A stretch of 43,271 nucleotides of DNA from an uncultured Microbacteriaceae bacterium (GCA_937920245.1 CALGUV010000106.1:1-43271); one strand, 5' to 3'. Shown: positions 6,728 to 16,394, numbered from the stretch's first letter. The notes: a model not told the origin generated them from the sequence alone. Numbers and translations are program-made.

Positions 6728-9613
6728 ATGGTTACCGGTAGAGCTGCTGCACTAAGTGACATAGTTCGACTGGGCTTTGAGTCGCTGACTGTCGCCAGAG
6801 ATAATCTGGTGGAGCTAGAGACGGTTCTCGGTTCAAGCTACCAGCGCTGCGTGTCCGCATTCGAGTCTTCGGGCGCTCCGGACAAAGCCCTGGCTCACAT
6901 GCTGGAGCTGGCAAGGAACCATCCGAAACTTACAACAAAGGCGCTTGCTGGTTCGTCGGGCCCTAAGCGATTGATGTCAATCCTGGGAGCATCCGACGGA
7001 TTGGCCGAGTATCTGAGTCGTCATCCTTCTGAACTGTCGCTGTTTAGTAAGGCCCAGTCATTGCCTTCTAACCTCTCTCTCGGATCTGATTCCAGAATAG
7101 ATCTTCGAGTGTCATACCGAAGAGCTCTATTAGCAATAGCGGATTGGGACTTGGGCCAGTCCGATCCTGTTGACGGCGTTCTTGAGGTTACTAATGCGTT
7201 GAGTGGACTTGCCGATGCAGCATTGGAGGCTGGCTTAGGGGTGGCAAGGTCTGAACTGATAGCGGAGGGAAGAATCTCCAAAGAAAAATCGGACAACACT
7301 CGATTAGCAATAATTGCGATGGGCAAGACTGGCGCAAACGAATTGAACTATGTGAGCGACGTCGATGTCATTTATGTTGCTGATGGCCCAGAGGAGTATG
7401 CAATCGCTACCGCCACGCAGTTGGCCCAGCGGCTGGGCCTGGTTATTAACGAGGCGGCTGCTGAACCGGGACTTTGGGAGGTCGATCCAAACCTTAGGCC
7501 GGAGGGTAAAAACGGGGCTCTTGTCAGAACGGTTTCCGCTCACGCTGCGCACTACGCGAAATGGGCTGAGCCTTGGGAGTTCCAAGCCCTTCTAAAGGCG
7601 AGATTTGCAGCTGGGGACCAAGACCTTGGAAATCAATACCTATTAGAAGTAAAGCCCCAAATATGGGGAAATAGAGAGCGTTCTAACCTGGTGCAACACG
7701 CCAGGCAAATGCGAAAGCGCGTTATCGACCAAATACCCATGGAAGAAAAAGAGCTAAACATAAAGCTGGGGCGCGGCGGGTTGCGCGACGTCGAATTTAC
7801 CGTTCAACTTCTACAGCTGGTCCACGGTGTTGTTGACGAGACGCTTAGAGATTCGGGAACATTTCCCGCAATTCAGGCATTGGCTGATGCCGGGCTGTTG
7901 GGTCGAGATGATGCACTTGAGTTGCAGAGACAGTACCGCTTGCTTCGGGTCATCGAGCACAGACTCCAGCTAGTGAAACTACGAAGGACTCACCTGATTC
8001 CAACTCAGGATTCAGACCTTAGGAGAATCGCTCGTGGACTGAGTCCTGGTTTCGGCGCCCATGATCTAAGGGAAATGTGGCTGAATAGTCGGCAATCAAT
8101 CGCAAGTCTCCACGACACGATCTTTTTCCGACCCTTGCTGGCTGCTACTGCGGCGCTATCGCCCGGGGAAATATCCCTAACCGCGAGCGAGACCGAGAGC
8201 CGGCTTGTTTCTCTTGGTTTCACAGACCCCAAGGGTGCCATGAGACACCTCCAAGCCTTAAGTCAGGGCATGTCACGAGGCGCGACCATTCAGCGCTCTT
8301 TGCTTCCGGTGCTATTGCGTTGGATGGCAGAGGGTATGAATCCTGATGGAGCGCTACTCAGCTTTAGAAGGTTGAGTGAGTTGCTTGGGGACAAACACTG
8401 GTTCCTAAAGATGCTTCGAGACTCGTCCGGCGCCGCGGAGCGGCTAATGCAGGCGCTGTCCAACTCCGTCTACATTTCGAGGCTGCTTGAGTACACTCCG
8501 GAATCGACAGCTTGGTTCGCGGACGAATCCAAGCTTCAGCCAACCGACATGACTTCGCTGGAGACGGAGGCGTCTTCATTCCTGGCGAGAAACCTAGATT
8601 CCGATAAGGCCGCCGAAGGGCTCAAATTCATTCGCCGGCGAGAAGTGCTGAGGATTGCGATTGGGGCCACCCTGGGCAATCTAAAAATCCCTCAGATCGC
8701 GAGAGCCTTGAGTGAGGTCACGGAGATATATCTAGGGTCGATGCTTCAGGTTGCTAAGCGCAAGTCCAGTGTTGATTTGGATGTGAGCATCGTTGCCATG
8801 GGACGCCTTGGTGGGCAGGAGCTCGGTTTCGGTTCGGATGCTGACGTAATGCTTGTTTATAAGGACGATGATCCAAAGGCTCAGAGCATGGCAGAGGCCC
8901 TCACCGGCGACTTTATAGCCTTGGTTAAAGATTCAATTTTGGAGTTCGAGCTGGATTTGGATTTGCGCCCAGAAGGCAAAAATGGCCCTCGCATAAAATC
9001 GCTGAGTGCCTACGAGGGATACTACGAAAAGTGGGCGGAAACTTGGGAGTTTCAAGCTCTTCTCCGAGCGCGCCCTATGTTCGGATCAGAAGGCCTCAGG
9101 GATGCCTTCACGAATCTTATTGATAAATATCGTTATCCAGATGAGCTTTCAAGTAAGCAGCTTGTATCGGTGCGTCTTGTCAAAGCACGCGTCGAGAACG
9201 AAAGGCTTCCAAAGGGCATTGACGCGAATAGGCACTTGAAGTTGGGTCCAGGTGCAATTAGCGATGTCGAATGGCTTGTTCAGTTGATGCAACTGAGACA
9301 TGCGGGAAGGAATGTGGAACTGCGAAGCCTCAAAACACTCGACACATTGGCTTCTCTGGTAGTACTTGGTCACGTCGACTCCACTGATTCTCGGGTGTTG
9401 GAAGACGCTTGGGTTATGGCGAGCAGGGTGCGTAGTGCCCAGGTTCTTGCCTTAGGTAAGTCATCCGACGAGCTTCCGATTGATAGGCAAAAGCTTGAGG
9501 CAATAGCGAGAGTTTTGGAATTTGAACCGGGCTCAGCTACGGAACTGGAAGAGGGCTACCTAGCCGTGACTAGACGCTCAAGGGCGGTATTTCAGAAACT
9601 ATTTTTGGAATAG
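6728..9613 (+). CDS. glnE: Bifunctional glutamine synthetase adenylyltransferase/deadenylase
   Basis: 961 residues, near the usual length. It attaches AMP to, and removes it from, the regulatory tyrosine of glutamine synthetase in response to nitrogen status. Two nucleotidyltransferase halves are visible. The N-terminal one has AMGKTGANELNYVSDVDVIY (metal aspartates D211 and D213) and GRGGLRDVEFTVQLLQLVHG. The C-terminal one has AMGRLGGQELGFGSDADVML (D704 and D706) and GPGAISDVEWLVQLMQL. DLRPEGKNGP and a WETWEFQAL-type motif occur in both halves. The ATG follows the glnA2 TAA directly, so translation is probably coupled. Its likely target is the convergent glnA1. Confidence 0.95.
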   Translation: MVTGRAAALSDIVRLGFESLTVARDNLVELETVLGSSYQRCVSAFESSGAPDKALAHMLELARNHPKLTTKALAGSSGPKRLMSILGASDGLAEYLSRHPSELSLFSKAQSLPSNLSLGSDSRIDLRVSYRRALLAIADWDLGQSDPVDGVLEVTNALSGLADAALEAGLGVARSELIAEGRISKEKSDNTRLAIIAMGKTGANELNYVSDVDVIYVADGPEEYAIATATQLAQRLGLVINEAAAEPGLWEVDPNLRPEGKNGALVRTVSAHAAHYAKWAEPWEFQALLKARFAAGDQDLGNQYLLEVKPQIWGNRERSNLVQHARQMRKRVIDQIPMEEKELNIKLGRGGLRDVEFTVQLLQLVHGVVDETLRDSGTFPAIQALADAGLLGRDDALELQRQYRLLRVIEHRLQLVKLRRTHLIPTQDSDLRRIARGLSPGFGAHDLREMWLNSRQSIASLHDTIFFRPLLAATAALSPGEISLTASETESRLVSLGFTDPKGAMRHLQALSQGMSRGATIQRSLLPVLLRWMAEGMNPDGALLSFRRLSELLGDKHWFLKMLRDSSGAAERLMQALSNSVYISRLLEYTPESTAWFADESKLQPTDMTSLETEASSFLARNLDSDKAAEGLKFIRRREVLRIAIGATLGNLKIPQIARALSEVTEIYLGSMLQVAKRKSSVDLDVSIVAMGRLGGQELGFGSDADVMLVYKDDDPKAQSMAEALTGDFIALVKDSILEFELDLDLRPEGKNGPRIKSLSAYEGYYEKWAETWEFQALLRARPMFGSEGLRDAFTNLIDKYRYPDELSSKQLVSVRLVKARVENERLPKGIDANRHLKLGPGAISDVEWLVQLMQLRHAGRNVELRSLKTLDTLASLVVLGHVDSTDSRVLEDAWVMASRVRSAQVLALGKSSDELPIDRQKLEAIARVLEFEPGSATELEEGYLAVTRRSRAVFQKLFLE

Positions 9614-9614
9614 A

Positions 9615-9645
9615 AAAAGCCGGGTGGAAAACCCACCCGGCTTTT
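9615..9645. terminator. Bidirectional intrinsic terminator between glnE and glnA1
   Basis: A 9-bp GC-rich stem, GCCGGGTGG (9619-9627) with CCACCCGGC (9633-9641), has a 5-nt loop and is flanked by AAAA on the left and TTTT on the right. It therefore works as a Rho-independent terminator from both sides. One of only two clear terminators in the window. Confidence 0.9.
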
Positions 9646-9663
9646 ATCTAGTTGGCGTAATTC

Positions 9664-11088
9664 TTACACGCCGTAGTACAACTCGAACTCGTAAGGGTGA
9701 GGTCGCTGCGCCATCGGCTTGAGCTCTTTTTCACGCTTATAGTCGATCCAGTTTTCAATTAGATCCTTGGTGAAGACGTTGCCTTCCATTAGGTACTCGT
9801 GATCTTCTTCGAGTGCCTTCAGAACCGACTCTAAGTCTCCAGGTACCTGAGGAATCATTTTGGCTTCCTCTGGGGGAAGCTCATAGAGGTCCTTGTCCAC
9901 CGGCTCATGAGGTTCGATGCGGTTCTTGATTCCATCAAGGCCAGCCATAAGCTGCGCGGCGAATGCCAAGTATGGGTTTCCGGAGCTATCCGGAGCCCTG
10001 AACTCAATGCGCTTTGCCTTGGGGTTCGAACCAGTCATTGGGATACGAATTGCTGCAGATCGGTTTCCAGCGGAGTACACAAGGTTTACTGGAGCCTCAA
10101 AGCCCGGTACCAATCGGTGGTAAGAGTTGATAGAAGGGTTAGTGAAAGCAAGAAGGCTTGGAGCGTGCTTCAAAATACCACCGATGTACCAACGTGCTAG
10201 ATCCGAAAGAGAGCCGTAGCCAGCCTCGTCATAGAACAGTGGCTTGCCATCTTTCCAGAGCGACTGGTGAACGTGCATACCAGATCCGTTGTCGTTGAAC
10301 AATGGCTTAGGCATGAAGGTCGCGGTCTTGCCGTATTGGTGCGCAACATTCTTGACGATGTACTTGAACTTTAGAAGGTCGTCGGCAGACTTCACAAGCG
10401 TGTCAAAGCGATAGTTAATCTCACACTGTCCGGCGGTTCCAACCTCGTGGTGGCTGCGCTCAACGCTCAGTCCAGCATCCTCTAGCTCCAACACGATTGC
10501 ATCACGGATGTCAGCCAAGTGGTCAACGGGGGAGACCGGGAAGTAACCACCCTTATAAGGAGTCTTGTTTCCAAGGTTTCCGCCATCTTCTTGCCTCGCG
10601 GAGTTCCAGGCACCTTCGATTGAGTCAACGATGTGGAAGGCGGTGTTTGACTTCACTTCGTAACGCACGTCGTCAAAGATAAAAAACTCAGCTTCAGGGG
10701 CAAAGAACGCCGTGTCAGCAATTCCGGTCGACTGTAGGTACCGCTCAGCCTTGTGGGCTACCTGACGTGGGTCGCGGTGGTAAAGCTCGCCGTTTCTTGG
10801 GTTGTAGATGTCGAAGTTCATTATCAGAGTCTTTTCGACTCGGAAAGGATCTTCCCACGCAGTTGTGACATCAGGAATCAGCTGCATGTCACTCTCGTGA
10901 ATGGATGCGAATCCTCGAATCGAAGAGGCGTCAAAAAGTTGGCCAATGGCAAAAAACTCTTCATCAATTTGTGAAACTGGCAAGTTGAAGTGCTGTTGCA
11001 CTCCTGGCATGTCAGTAAATCGAACGTCCACAAACTTGATGTTGTGTTCCTTGATGTACTGCAGAGCCTCTGAGGCTGTTTTGAACAT
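9664..11088 (-). CDS. glnA: Type I glutamine synthetase, GlnA1 class (adenylylatable)
   Basis: 474 residues, the normal length of the main ammonia-assimilating enzyme. Motifs: [12 protein letters not shown] near the N-terminus, [76 protein letters not shown] and [20 protein letters not shown]. The adenylylation loop reads [11 protein letters not shown] with the target Y402, unlike the neighbouring GlnA2. A GAGAGG ribosome binding site precedes the ATG. A half GlnR operator lies about 67 bp upstream of the start. The 78-bp upstream gap suggests its own promoter rather than read-through alone from the lip genes. Confidence 0.96.
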   Translation of the reverse strand: MFKTASEALQYIKEHNIKFVDVRFTDMPGVQQHFNLPVSQIDEEFFAIGQLFDASSIRGFASIHESDMQLIPDVTTAWEDPFRVEKTLIMNFDIYNPRNGELYHRDPRQVAHKAERYLQSTGIADTAFFAPEAEFFIFDDVRYEVKSNTAFHIVDSIEGAWNSARQEDGGNLGNKTPYKGGYFPVSPVDHLADIRDAIVLELEDAGLSVERSHHEVGTAGQCEINYRFDTLVKSADDLLKFKYIVKNVAHQYGKTATFMPKPLFNDNGSGMHVHQSLWKDGKPLFYDEAGYGSLSDLARWYIGGILKHAPSLLAFTNPSINSYHRLVPGFEAPVNLVYSAGNRSAAIRIPMTGSNPKAKRIEFRAPDSSGNPYLAFAAQLMAGLDGIKNRIEPHEPVDKDLYELPPEEAKMIPQVPGDLESVLKALEEDHEYLMEGNVFTKDLIENWIDYKREKELKPMAQRPHPYEFELYYGV

Positions 11089-11154
11089 TGAGGTACCTCT
11101 CTAGGGTAATTACGGGTATTTCTACTTACTCAGGGTTAAAGCTAACGAATCAAT

Positions 11155-11170
11155 GTTTCAGAAATGTTAA
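11155..11170 (-). promoter_or_regulatory. Candidate GlnR half-operator upstream of glnA1
   Basis: On the minus strand TTAAC-6 nt-GAAAC matches one repeat of the actinobacterial GlnR consensus GTnAC-n6-GAAAC. The second repeat is not recognisable. It lies about 67 bp before the glnA1 ATG, close to the 73-bp distance of the fuller box before amtB, and overlaps the DUF4191 stop codon. Confidence 0.45.
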
Positions 11171-11865
11171 GATTTCCGCTTTGGGGCTCTAACTCGGTTG
11201 GGATCAATTCCCTTTGGAATCGGAACCGAGGCATGTGCACCTAGAGCGTCAAGTCTGTTTGATACGGCGGTTACTTCTCCACGACTCAAGGATTTAGGCA
11301 GTTTATAGACATGCTTGAGCAGTCGATAGATTCTTACACCGGAGTCATCCACAGTTACTCTAACTTTGTGAACCGCTGCGCCAGGAGCAGACCTAAGGAC
11401 TTTCCGGGCTTCATCATCAAGCATTTGTTGAACTCGGGCTGACGACCCCTCGGAAATGAGAACTACTCCAGGCCGACCGATCATTCGATAGATGGCTTCC
11501 CGTGTCTTGGCGTTTACGGCCACCGGCATCGAGGAAGTCCTCCAGCCCCGCTTTATTTGTGAGTCCAGGACTGCACCAACAGCGCCTGCCTGTCCTTCAA
11601 TATTTTTATAAGCGTTCTTCTCAGCCTTGTTGCTCATCACGATCATCGCAAAAAGCACACCGGTTATCAGGCCTGAAAGGCCCCAAAGGACCAAGGTGAA
11701 AACATTTCCGTCGCCGGTGACAAAGCCAACCGCTAAGCCGACGGCAATGGCAAGCAGTAGAACTAGGGCTGCGAGCCATGCAGAAGTTGGGTCAGATTTG
11801 GCGGTCGTTTTATAAACGCGCCACAACTGTCGGAAGCGTCCCGGGGGTTTCTTTTCTTTAGCCAC
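11167..11865 (-). CDS. DUF4191 membrane protein
   Basis: 232 residues from the GTG at 11865 (MAKEKKPPGRFRQL). A basic N-terminus is followed by two adjacent hydrophobic helices, about residues 29-50 and 55-78. A cytoplasmic-looking domain follows, with KAEKNAYKNIEGQAGAVGAVL, GRPGVVLISEG and a basic tail ending RAPKRKS. The family is conserved beside lipA in actinobacteria and has no established function; the link to lipoate enzymes is only by location. A TTG six bases further upstream is an alternative start. GTG is preferred because TAAACT ends 7 nt before it and it gives the typical N-terminus. Confidence 0.85.
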   Translation of the reverse strand: MAKEKKPPGRFRQLWRVYKTTAKSDPTSAWLAALVLLLAIAVGLAVGFVTGDGNVFTLVLWGLSGLITGVLFAMIVMSNKAEKNAYKNIEGQAGAVGAVLDSQIKRGWRTSSMPVAVNAKTREAIYRMIGRPGVVLISEGSSARVQQMLDDEARKVLRSAPGAAVHKVRVTVDDSGVRIYRLLKHVYKLPKSLSRGEVTAVSNRLDALGAHASVPIPKGIDPNRVRAPKRKS

Positions 11866-11872
11866 GGACAAT

Positions 11873-11878
11873 AGTTTA
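11873..11878 (-). promoter_or_regulatory. Predicted -10 box of leaderless DUF4191 transcript
   Basis: TAAACT with a 7-nt spacer to the GTG at 11865, located just after the lipA stop. The hexamer and spacing match the pepA box. It would be an internal promoter within the lip operon. Confidence 0.45.
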
Positions 11879-11879
11879 C

Positions 11880-12872
11880 TCAGGCAACCGCGCTTGCTTG
11901 CGCAAACTCGACTTTGTCGGCCAGATGCTCTAGTTCCTGAGGGATTTCACGGCCCTTTGCCATCATCGACTTAGCCCAAAGTCTGCCCGCACGATAGCTC
12001 GATCGGACCAACGGTCCAGCTAGAACTCCCAGGTAACCGATTTCTTCTGCAGCCTGCGAGAGCTCGACGAATTCCTGTGGCTTTACCCAACGCTCAACTG
12101 GGTGATGCCGAGGTGATGGCCTGAGGTACTGAGTAATAGTGATGATGTCTGTTCCGGCATCGTGTAAGTCTTGAAGAGCCTGGAGTACCTCCGGTATTTC
12201 TTCGCCCATCCCCAGAATCAGGTTGGACTTGGTAACCATTCCGGCCGCCCGGCCCTGACTTAGAACATCCAATGAGCGGTCGTAGGTAAATGCTGGCCTG
12301 ATTCTCTTGAATATTCTTGGCACTGTTTCTACGTTGTGAGCGAAGACCTGTGGGTTGGTGTCAAATACCTTTTGGAGCAACTCTGGTCTGCCTGAAAAGT
12401 CTGGAATAAGTATTTCAACACCGGTTCCCGGCGACTGCTTCTTGATCTGACGAATTGTTTCGGCATAGAGCCAAGCACCTTCGTCGGGAAGGTCATCTCG
12501 AGCAACCCCGGTGACGGTCGCATAGCGGAGGTTCATTTGCTTCACCGAGGAGCCAACTCGGCGTGGCTCATCGGCGTCGAACGCCGCTGGCTTTCCAGTG
12601 TCTATTTGGCAGAAATCGCATCTTCTGGTGCACTGGCTTCCACCAATGAGGAATGTCGCCTCTCGGTCCTCCCAGCATTCAAAAATGTTCGGGCATCCGG
12701 CTTCCTGACAAACAGTGTGGAGCTCTTTTTCCTTTACAAGACTTTGCAGTTTTTGATACTCGGGCCCCATTTTAGCCGTGGTTCTTATCCACTCTGGCTT
12801 GCGCTCGATGGGCACCTCGCTGTTACGAACTTCAAGTCGGAGCAGTTTTCGCTCTGGTTTAGCTTCTGACAT
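11880..12872 (-). CDS. lipA: Lipoyl synthase
   Basis: 330 residues. A radical SAM enzyme that inserts two sulfurs into the octanoyl group on lipoyl domains. The auxiliary cluster cysteines are C55, C60 and C66 ([12 protein letters not shown]) and the radical SAM cluster is C81, C85 and C88 (CTRRCDFC). The C-terminal conserved serine is probably within LVRSSYRAG. Its start overlaps the lipB 3' end by 14 bp, so it is translated in the same operon. The substrate protein SucB is encoded two genes upstream. Confidence 0.97.
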   Translation of the reverse strand: MSEAKPERKLLRLEVRNSEVPIERKPEWIRTTAKMGPEYQKLQSLVKEKELHTVCQEAGCPNIFECWEDREATFLIGGSQCTRRCDFCQIDTGKPAAFDADEPRRVGSSVKQMNLRYATVTGVARDDLPDEGAWLYAETIRQIKKQSPGTGVEILIPDFSGRPELLQKVFDTNPQVFAHNVETVPRIFKRIRPAFTYDRSLDVLSQGRAAGMVTKSNLILGMGEEIPEVLQALQDLHDAGTDIITITQYLRPSPRHHPVERWVKPQEFVELSQAAEEIGYLGVLAGPLVRSSYRAGRLWAKSMMAKGREIPQELEHLADKVEFAQASAVA

Positions 12873-13509
12873 TCGGTATTTCTCCCATCTGCTGCTCTAC
12901 AAGCGTAGCTGCTTGAGCTGGAGAGATATCCATTCCAGCAAGTTTGGACAAAGTTGTCGCTTTCGCATCGTCAATACCGCATGCAATTATGTGATCGAAG
13001 GGTTCAAGCGAGTTATTGCAGTTGAGTGCAAAGCCGTGCATTGTCACTTTTTCGCTAACCCGAATCCCGATTGCAGCAAGTTTTTGATAACCCTCATCGG
13101 TATTTACCCAGACTCCAGTTCGTCCTTCGACGCGTTCTCCAGTTACACCAAACTTTGCTGCCACACCAATTAGAACCCCCTCCAGCCATCGGACGTAGCC
13201 GACCACGTCGATTGGTTGGGGCAGGTGCATAATCGGGTAGCCAATTAGTTGCCCTGGCCCGTGCCAAGTTATTTTCCCACCACGGTTAGTTTCGATAAAT
13301 TCAGAGCCATCATCCGGTAGTTCGTGTTCTTCGGTCCGCTTGCCTGCCGTGTAGACGGCCTGGTGCTCAAGAAGAAGCACTGTGTTTGGCCTGAGATTGG
13401 CGGCCACCTCGGCGTGAGTTTTTAGCTGTAGCTCCATGCCTGCGAGGTAATCGACAAAGTTGGGGTCTAAGCCAACTCTTTCAAATTCAGGCATTACTAC
13501 GGAGCTCAT
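12859..13509 (-). CDS. lipB: Octanoyl-ACP:protein octanoyltransferase
   Basis: 216 residues. It moves octanoate from acyl carrier protein to the lipoyl-domain lysine, the step before LipA. The motif [18 protein letters not shown] is at residues 76-93. The catalytic lysine is K143 ([11 protein letters not shown]) and the catalytic cysteine C177 (HIIACGI), with [11 protein letters not shown] between. The first ATG at 13509 has only a weak upstream purine stretch; an in-frame ATG five codons later is an alternative. sucB ends 11 bp upstream. Confidence 0.95.
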   Translation of the reverse strand: MSSVVMPEFERVGLDPNFVDYLAGMELQLKTHAEVAANLRPNTVLLLEHQAVYTAGKRTEEHELPDDGSEFIETNRGGKITWHGPGQLIGYPIMHLPQPIDVVGYVRWLEGVLIGVAAKFGVTGERVEGRTGVWVNTDEGYQKLAAIGIRVSEKVTMHGFALNCNNSLEPFDHIIACGIDDAKATTLSKLAGMDISPAQAATLVEQQMGEIPNVRS

Positions 13510-13520
13510 CCATCTTGATG

Positions 13521-14948
13521 TTAGATGCCAAGATTGGCTTCAAAGTTGCCAGCCTCAAGTCTCGTCTTGACTTGCATCAGATAACGGGAGGCATCTGCGC
13601 CGTCAATAATCCTGTGGTCATAGCTAAGGGCCAAGTAGACCATTGAACGGATGCCAATAGCATCATTGCCATCGGCGTCCTTGACCACCGCTGCGCGCTT
13701 CGTGACGATACCGGTGCCCAAAATTGCTGACTGAGGTAAGAAGACAACAGGTGTGTCAAATAGCGCTCCACGGCTACCGGTGTTTGTGACGGTGAAGGTT
13801 CCTCCGGAGAGCTCATCTGGAGTGAGCTTGTTGCTTCTTGTGCGCTCAGCCATGTCGGCAATTGTCTGAGCCATTGTGGAGATTGACATGTGTGCCGCGT
13901 CCTTTAGGACCGGAGTCAGCAACCCTCGTTCAGTGTCAACAGCAAACGAGATGTTGTCTGAGCCGTGGTAAACAATGTTTGTGTCCTCCACGGTCGCGTT
14001 GATGATCGGATTAGCCGCTAGCGCCTCTGCAGCTGCGAGAGTAAAGAATGGCATAAAGGAGAGCTTTGTTCCTGCTTTTTGAGTGAACTCAGCCTGGACA
14101 CGCTGTCTCATTTCGGCGATCTTCGTAACGTCAACTTCAACTACCGAAGTCAGCTGAGCACTCTGCTGCATCGAAGCAACCGCTCGCTCAGAAAGTACTT
14201 TTCTGAGTCTCGACATTGGAACTGTGGTTCCACGAAGCGGTGATGCTTCCGTTGGCGCTTGAGCAGCAGCTGGTGCGGTCTTTGGGGTTGCTGCGGTTAG
14301 ATCTTCTTTTCTAATGCGACCGCCAACCCCGGATCCGCGAATGCTTCCTAGATCTATCCCCATTTCTGATGCCAGTTTCCTAACGATGGGCGTGACATAG
14401 TTCGGATCGCTTGAAGTTTCTTCGGGTGCAGCCACTGGAGCTGTTGTGGCAGGAGCAACTGGCGCAGTAGCGACAGGTGCCGCCTGTTCGGGGGCTACTG
14501 GCGCGGCGGCTACCGGTGGGGTTGCTACTGGAGGAACTGGCGCGGCCGGTGCAGTGGCTACCGGTGCAGGGGGAGTAACTGGAGCTGCGGCTACTGGTGG
14601 AGTAGCTACTGGTGCAACAGGAGCGGCGGCCACGGGAGCAGCGGGAGCGGCTTCAACCGGCGGGGCCGCGGCCTCAGGAGCAGCGGGGGCAGTTTCGGCA
14701 GGAGCAGCAGAGGCAGCATCACCGACGATGGCAAGTACTGCACCAACATCAACGGTCTCATCTTCTTGGACCATGATTTGGGTGAGGATTCCAGCGAATG
14801 GGGACGGGATTTCGGTGTCTACCTTGTCGGTGGAAACTTCCACTAGCGGCTCATCTACGGCTACCGAGTCTCCGATGTTCTTCAGCCATCGTGTGACTGT
14901 TCCTTCGGTGACGGATTCTCCCAGTGCCGGAAGTATTACTTCGCTCAT
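13521..14948 (-). CDS. sucB: 2-oxo-acid dehydrogenase E2 component (dihydrolipoamide acyltransferase)
   Basis: 475 residues. E2 core of the 2-oxoglutarate and/or pyruvate dehydrogenase complex. One N-terminal lipoyl domain with acceptor lysine K42 (STDKVDTEIPSP), a long Ala/Pro/Val linker of about 95 residues, a peripheral-subunit-binding domain (YVTPIVRKLASEMGID to GGRIRKEDL) and the acyltransferase domain ending with the catalytic motif DHRIIDG (H445, D449). Some actinobacterial homologues have two or three lipoyl domains; here there is one. Whether it makes succinyl- or acetyl-CoA cannot be told from sequence alone. It is followed by lipB and lipA, which lipoylate it. Confidence 0.9.
   Translation of the reverse strand: MSEVILPALGESVTEGTVTRWLKNIGDSVAVDEPLVEVSTDKVDTEIPSPFAGILTQIMVQEDETVDVGAVLAIVGDAASAAPAETAPAAPEAAAPPVEAAPAAPVAAAPVAPVATPPVAAAPVTPPAPVATAPAAPVPPVATPPVAAAPVAPEQAAPVATAPVAPATTAPVAAPEETSSDPNYVTPIVRKLASEMGIDLGSIRGSGVGGRIRKEDLTAATPKTAPAAAQAPTEASPLRGTTVPMSRLRKVLSERAVASMQQSAQLTSVVEVDVTKIAEMRQRVQAEFTQKAGTKLSFMPFFTLAAAEALAANPIINATVEDTNIVYHGSDNISFAVDTERGLLTPVLKDAAHMSISTMAQTIADMAERTRSNKLTPDELSGGTFTVTNTGSRGALFDTPVVFLPQSAILGTGIVTKRAAVVKDADGNDAIGIRSMVYLALSYDHRIIDGADASRYLMQVKTRLEAGNFEANLGI
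14440..14720 (-). repeat. Low-complexity Ala/Pro/Val linker coding region of sucB
   Basis: Imperfect tandem repetition encodes units such as PPVAAAPV and PVATPPVAAAPV, two of which are nearly identical. It forms the flexible swinging-arm linker between the lipoyl domain and the binding domain. The opposite strand is artificially open because of the GCN/CCN codon pattern. Confidence 0.8.
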
Positions 14949-14976
14949 CTTGGATACCTATCTCTACTGTTCTTAG

Positions 14977-16350
14977 TTATGCGTGGGCGTGAAGAGGTTT
15001 GCCGGCTAGAGCGAGGTGTGCCTCGCCAATAGCTTCGTTCATTGTTGGGTGAGCGTGGATAAGCGGTGCAACGTCTTCTGGGTAAGCCTCCCAGTTGATG
15101 ATTAGCTGTGCCTCACCAATCTGTTCGCCTGCTCTTGAGCCGATCATGTGGAAGCCGATAACTGGACCGTCTACCTCGCGAATCAGTTTTATGACACCTG
15201 CAGTCCCAAGGATGTTGCTCTTGCCGTTACCGGCCAGGTTGTATTCGTAAATCGAAATCTTGTCCGCACCGAACTTCTCTTTCGCTTGCGCCTCGGTTAG
15301 TCCGACCGAAGCAATTTCAGGCTCGCAATAAGTCACTCGAGGAATTCCCATTTCGTCAACTACCACTGGCTTGAGGCCTGCAATTTCCTCGGCCACGAAG
15401 ATTCCTTGCATGAAGCCACGGTGAGCAAGCTGCAGTCCAGGTGTCATGTCACCGACCGCATAAACTCCCGGCAGGTTTGTCTGGAGTCGTTCGTTGGTTA
15501 GAACAAATCCGCGATCCATGGTTATGCCCTGCTCTTCGAATCCGAAGCCTGTGGCATTTGGTCCGCGACCCACGGCCACCAGAAGAAGGTCGGCGGCTAC
15601 GCTGTCTCCGTTTTCCAGAGTGACTACAACGCCGTTGTCATCTTGGGTGACTTGGCTGAACTTGTTTCCAAGTTTTAGCTCCATACCGCGTTTCTTATAA
15701 GCACGCTCTAGACCCTTGCTCATGGCGGGGTCTTCGTTGGGCACTAGTCGGTCAAAGCCTTCAATGATTGTCACTTCGGCTCCGAACGACCTCCAAATGG
15801 AAGCGAATTCGACACCAATCACGCCACCGCCGAGGATTGCAACCTTGGCCGGAACCCAATCCATTTGCAGGGCCTGGTCACTTGTTATTACACGGCCCGT
15901 GATCTCTACGCCTAAAGTCTTTGTGACCGAACCTGTTGCAAGAAGCACATTGGTTCCCGTGTAAACCTCGGTACCCACGGTGATCGATTTAGGTCCGGTT
16001 AGGTGACCTTCTCCTTGTACTGAGGTTATGTTTTTGGAGCCGACTAGCCCAGTCAAACCCTTGTAGAGCTTGTCAACGATGGAATCCCGGTACTTATTTA
16101 CCTGAACCATGTCGATGCTCTGGAAAGTTGCGTTCACTCCGTAGTGCGCGGCCTCTTTTGTGGTGTCGGCTACCTCGGCTGAGTGCAACAACGCTTTGGT
16201 TGGAATGCAACCGCGGTGAAGGCAGGTACCACCTAGCTTGTCTCGTTCGATGAGAGCTACTGATAGCCCAAGTTGTGCTGCACGAAGGGCAGCCGCATAG
16301 CCACCGCTTCCGCTGCCAAGGATTACGAGGTCAAAATTATTCTCTGCCAT
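14977..16350 (-). CDS. lpdA: Dihydrolipoyl dehydrogenase (E3)
   Basis: 457 residues from the ATG at 16350. Flavoprotein that reoxidises dihydrolipoyl groups with NAD+. FAD-binding LVILGSGSGGYAAALRAA (8-25), redox disulfide C43 and C48 in GGTCLHRGCIPTK, NAD-binding loop AILGGGVIGVEFASIW, second FAD motif VYAVGDMTPG, and the C-terminal catalytic pair H434 and E439 in HPTMNEAIGE. The frame opens at a TTG four codons earlier, but that TTG is part of the TTGGAG ribosome binding site, so the ATG is preferred. sucB begins 28 bp downstream, completing an E3-E2 pair; no E1 gene is in this window. Confidence 0.96.
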   Translation of the reverse strand: MAENNFDLVILGSGSGGYAAALRAAQLGLSVALIERDKLGGTCLHRGCIPTKALLHSAEVADTTKEAAHYGVNATFQSIDMVQVNKYRDSIVDKLYKGLTGLVGSKNITSVQGEGHLTGPKSITVGTEVYTGTNVLLATGSVTKTLGVEITGRVITSDQALQMDWVPAKVAILGGGVIGVEFASIWRSFGAEVTIIEGFDRLVPNEDPAMSKGLERAYKKRGMELKLGNKFSQVTQDDNGVVVTLENGDSVAADLLLVAVGRGPNATGFGFEEQGITMDRGFVLTNERLQTNLPGVYAVGDMTPGLQLAHRGFMQGIFVAEEIAGLKPVVVDEMGIPRVTYCEPEIASVGLTEAQAKEKFGADKISIYEYNLAGNGKSNILGTAGVIKLIREVDGPVIGFHMIGSRAGEQIGEAQLIINWEAYPEDVAPLIHAHPTMNEAIGEAHLALAGKPLHAHA

Positions 16351-16356
16351 AAAAAA

Positions 16357-16360
16357 CTCC
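16357..16360 (-). promoter_or_regulatory. Ribosome binding site deciding the lpdA start
   Basis: GGAG on the minus strand followed by six T and the ATG. It excludes the slightly longer frame starting at 16362. Confidence 0.7.
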
Positions 16361-16394
16361 AAAAAACGCGGCTTGTTAGTCCAAAGTCTACTAC

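Noticed and set aside
14446..14976. 176-codon plus-strand frame rich in Ala, Gly and Thr, opposite sucB
   Set aside because: It mirrors the Ala/Pro/Val codon repeats of the E2 linker; low complexity, no ribosome site, and the minus-strand frame is a clear E2 protein.
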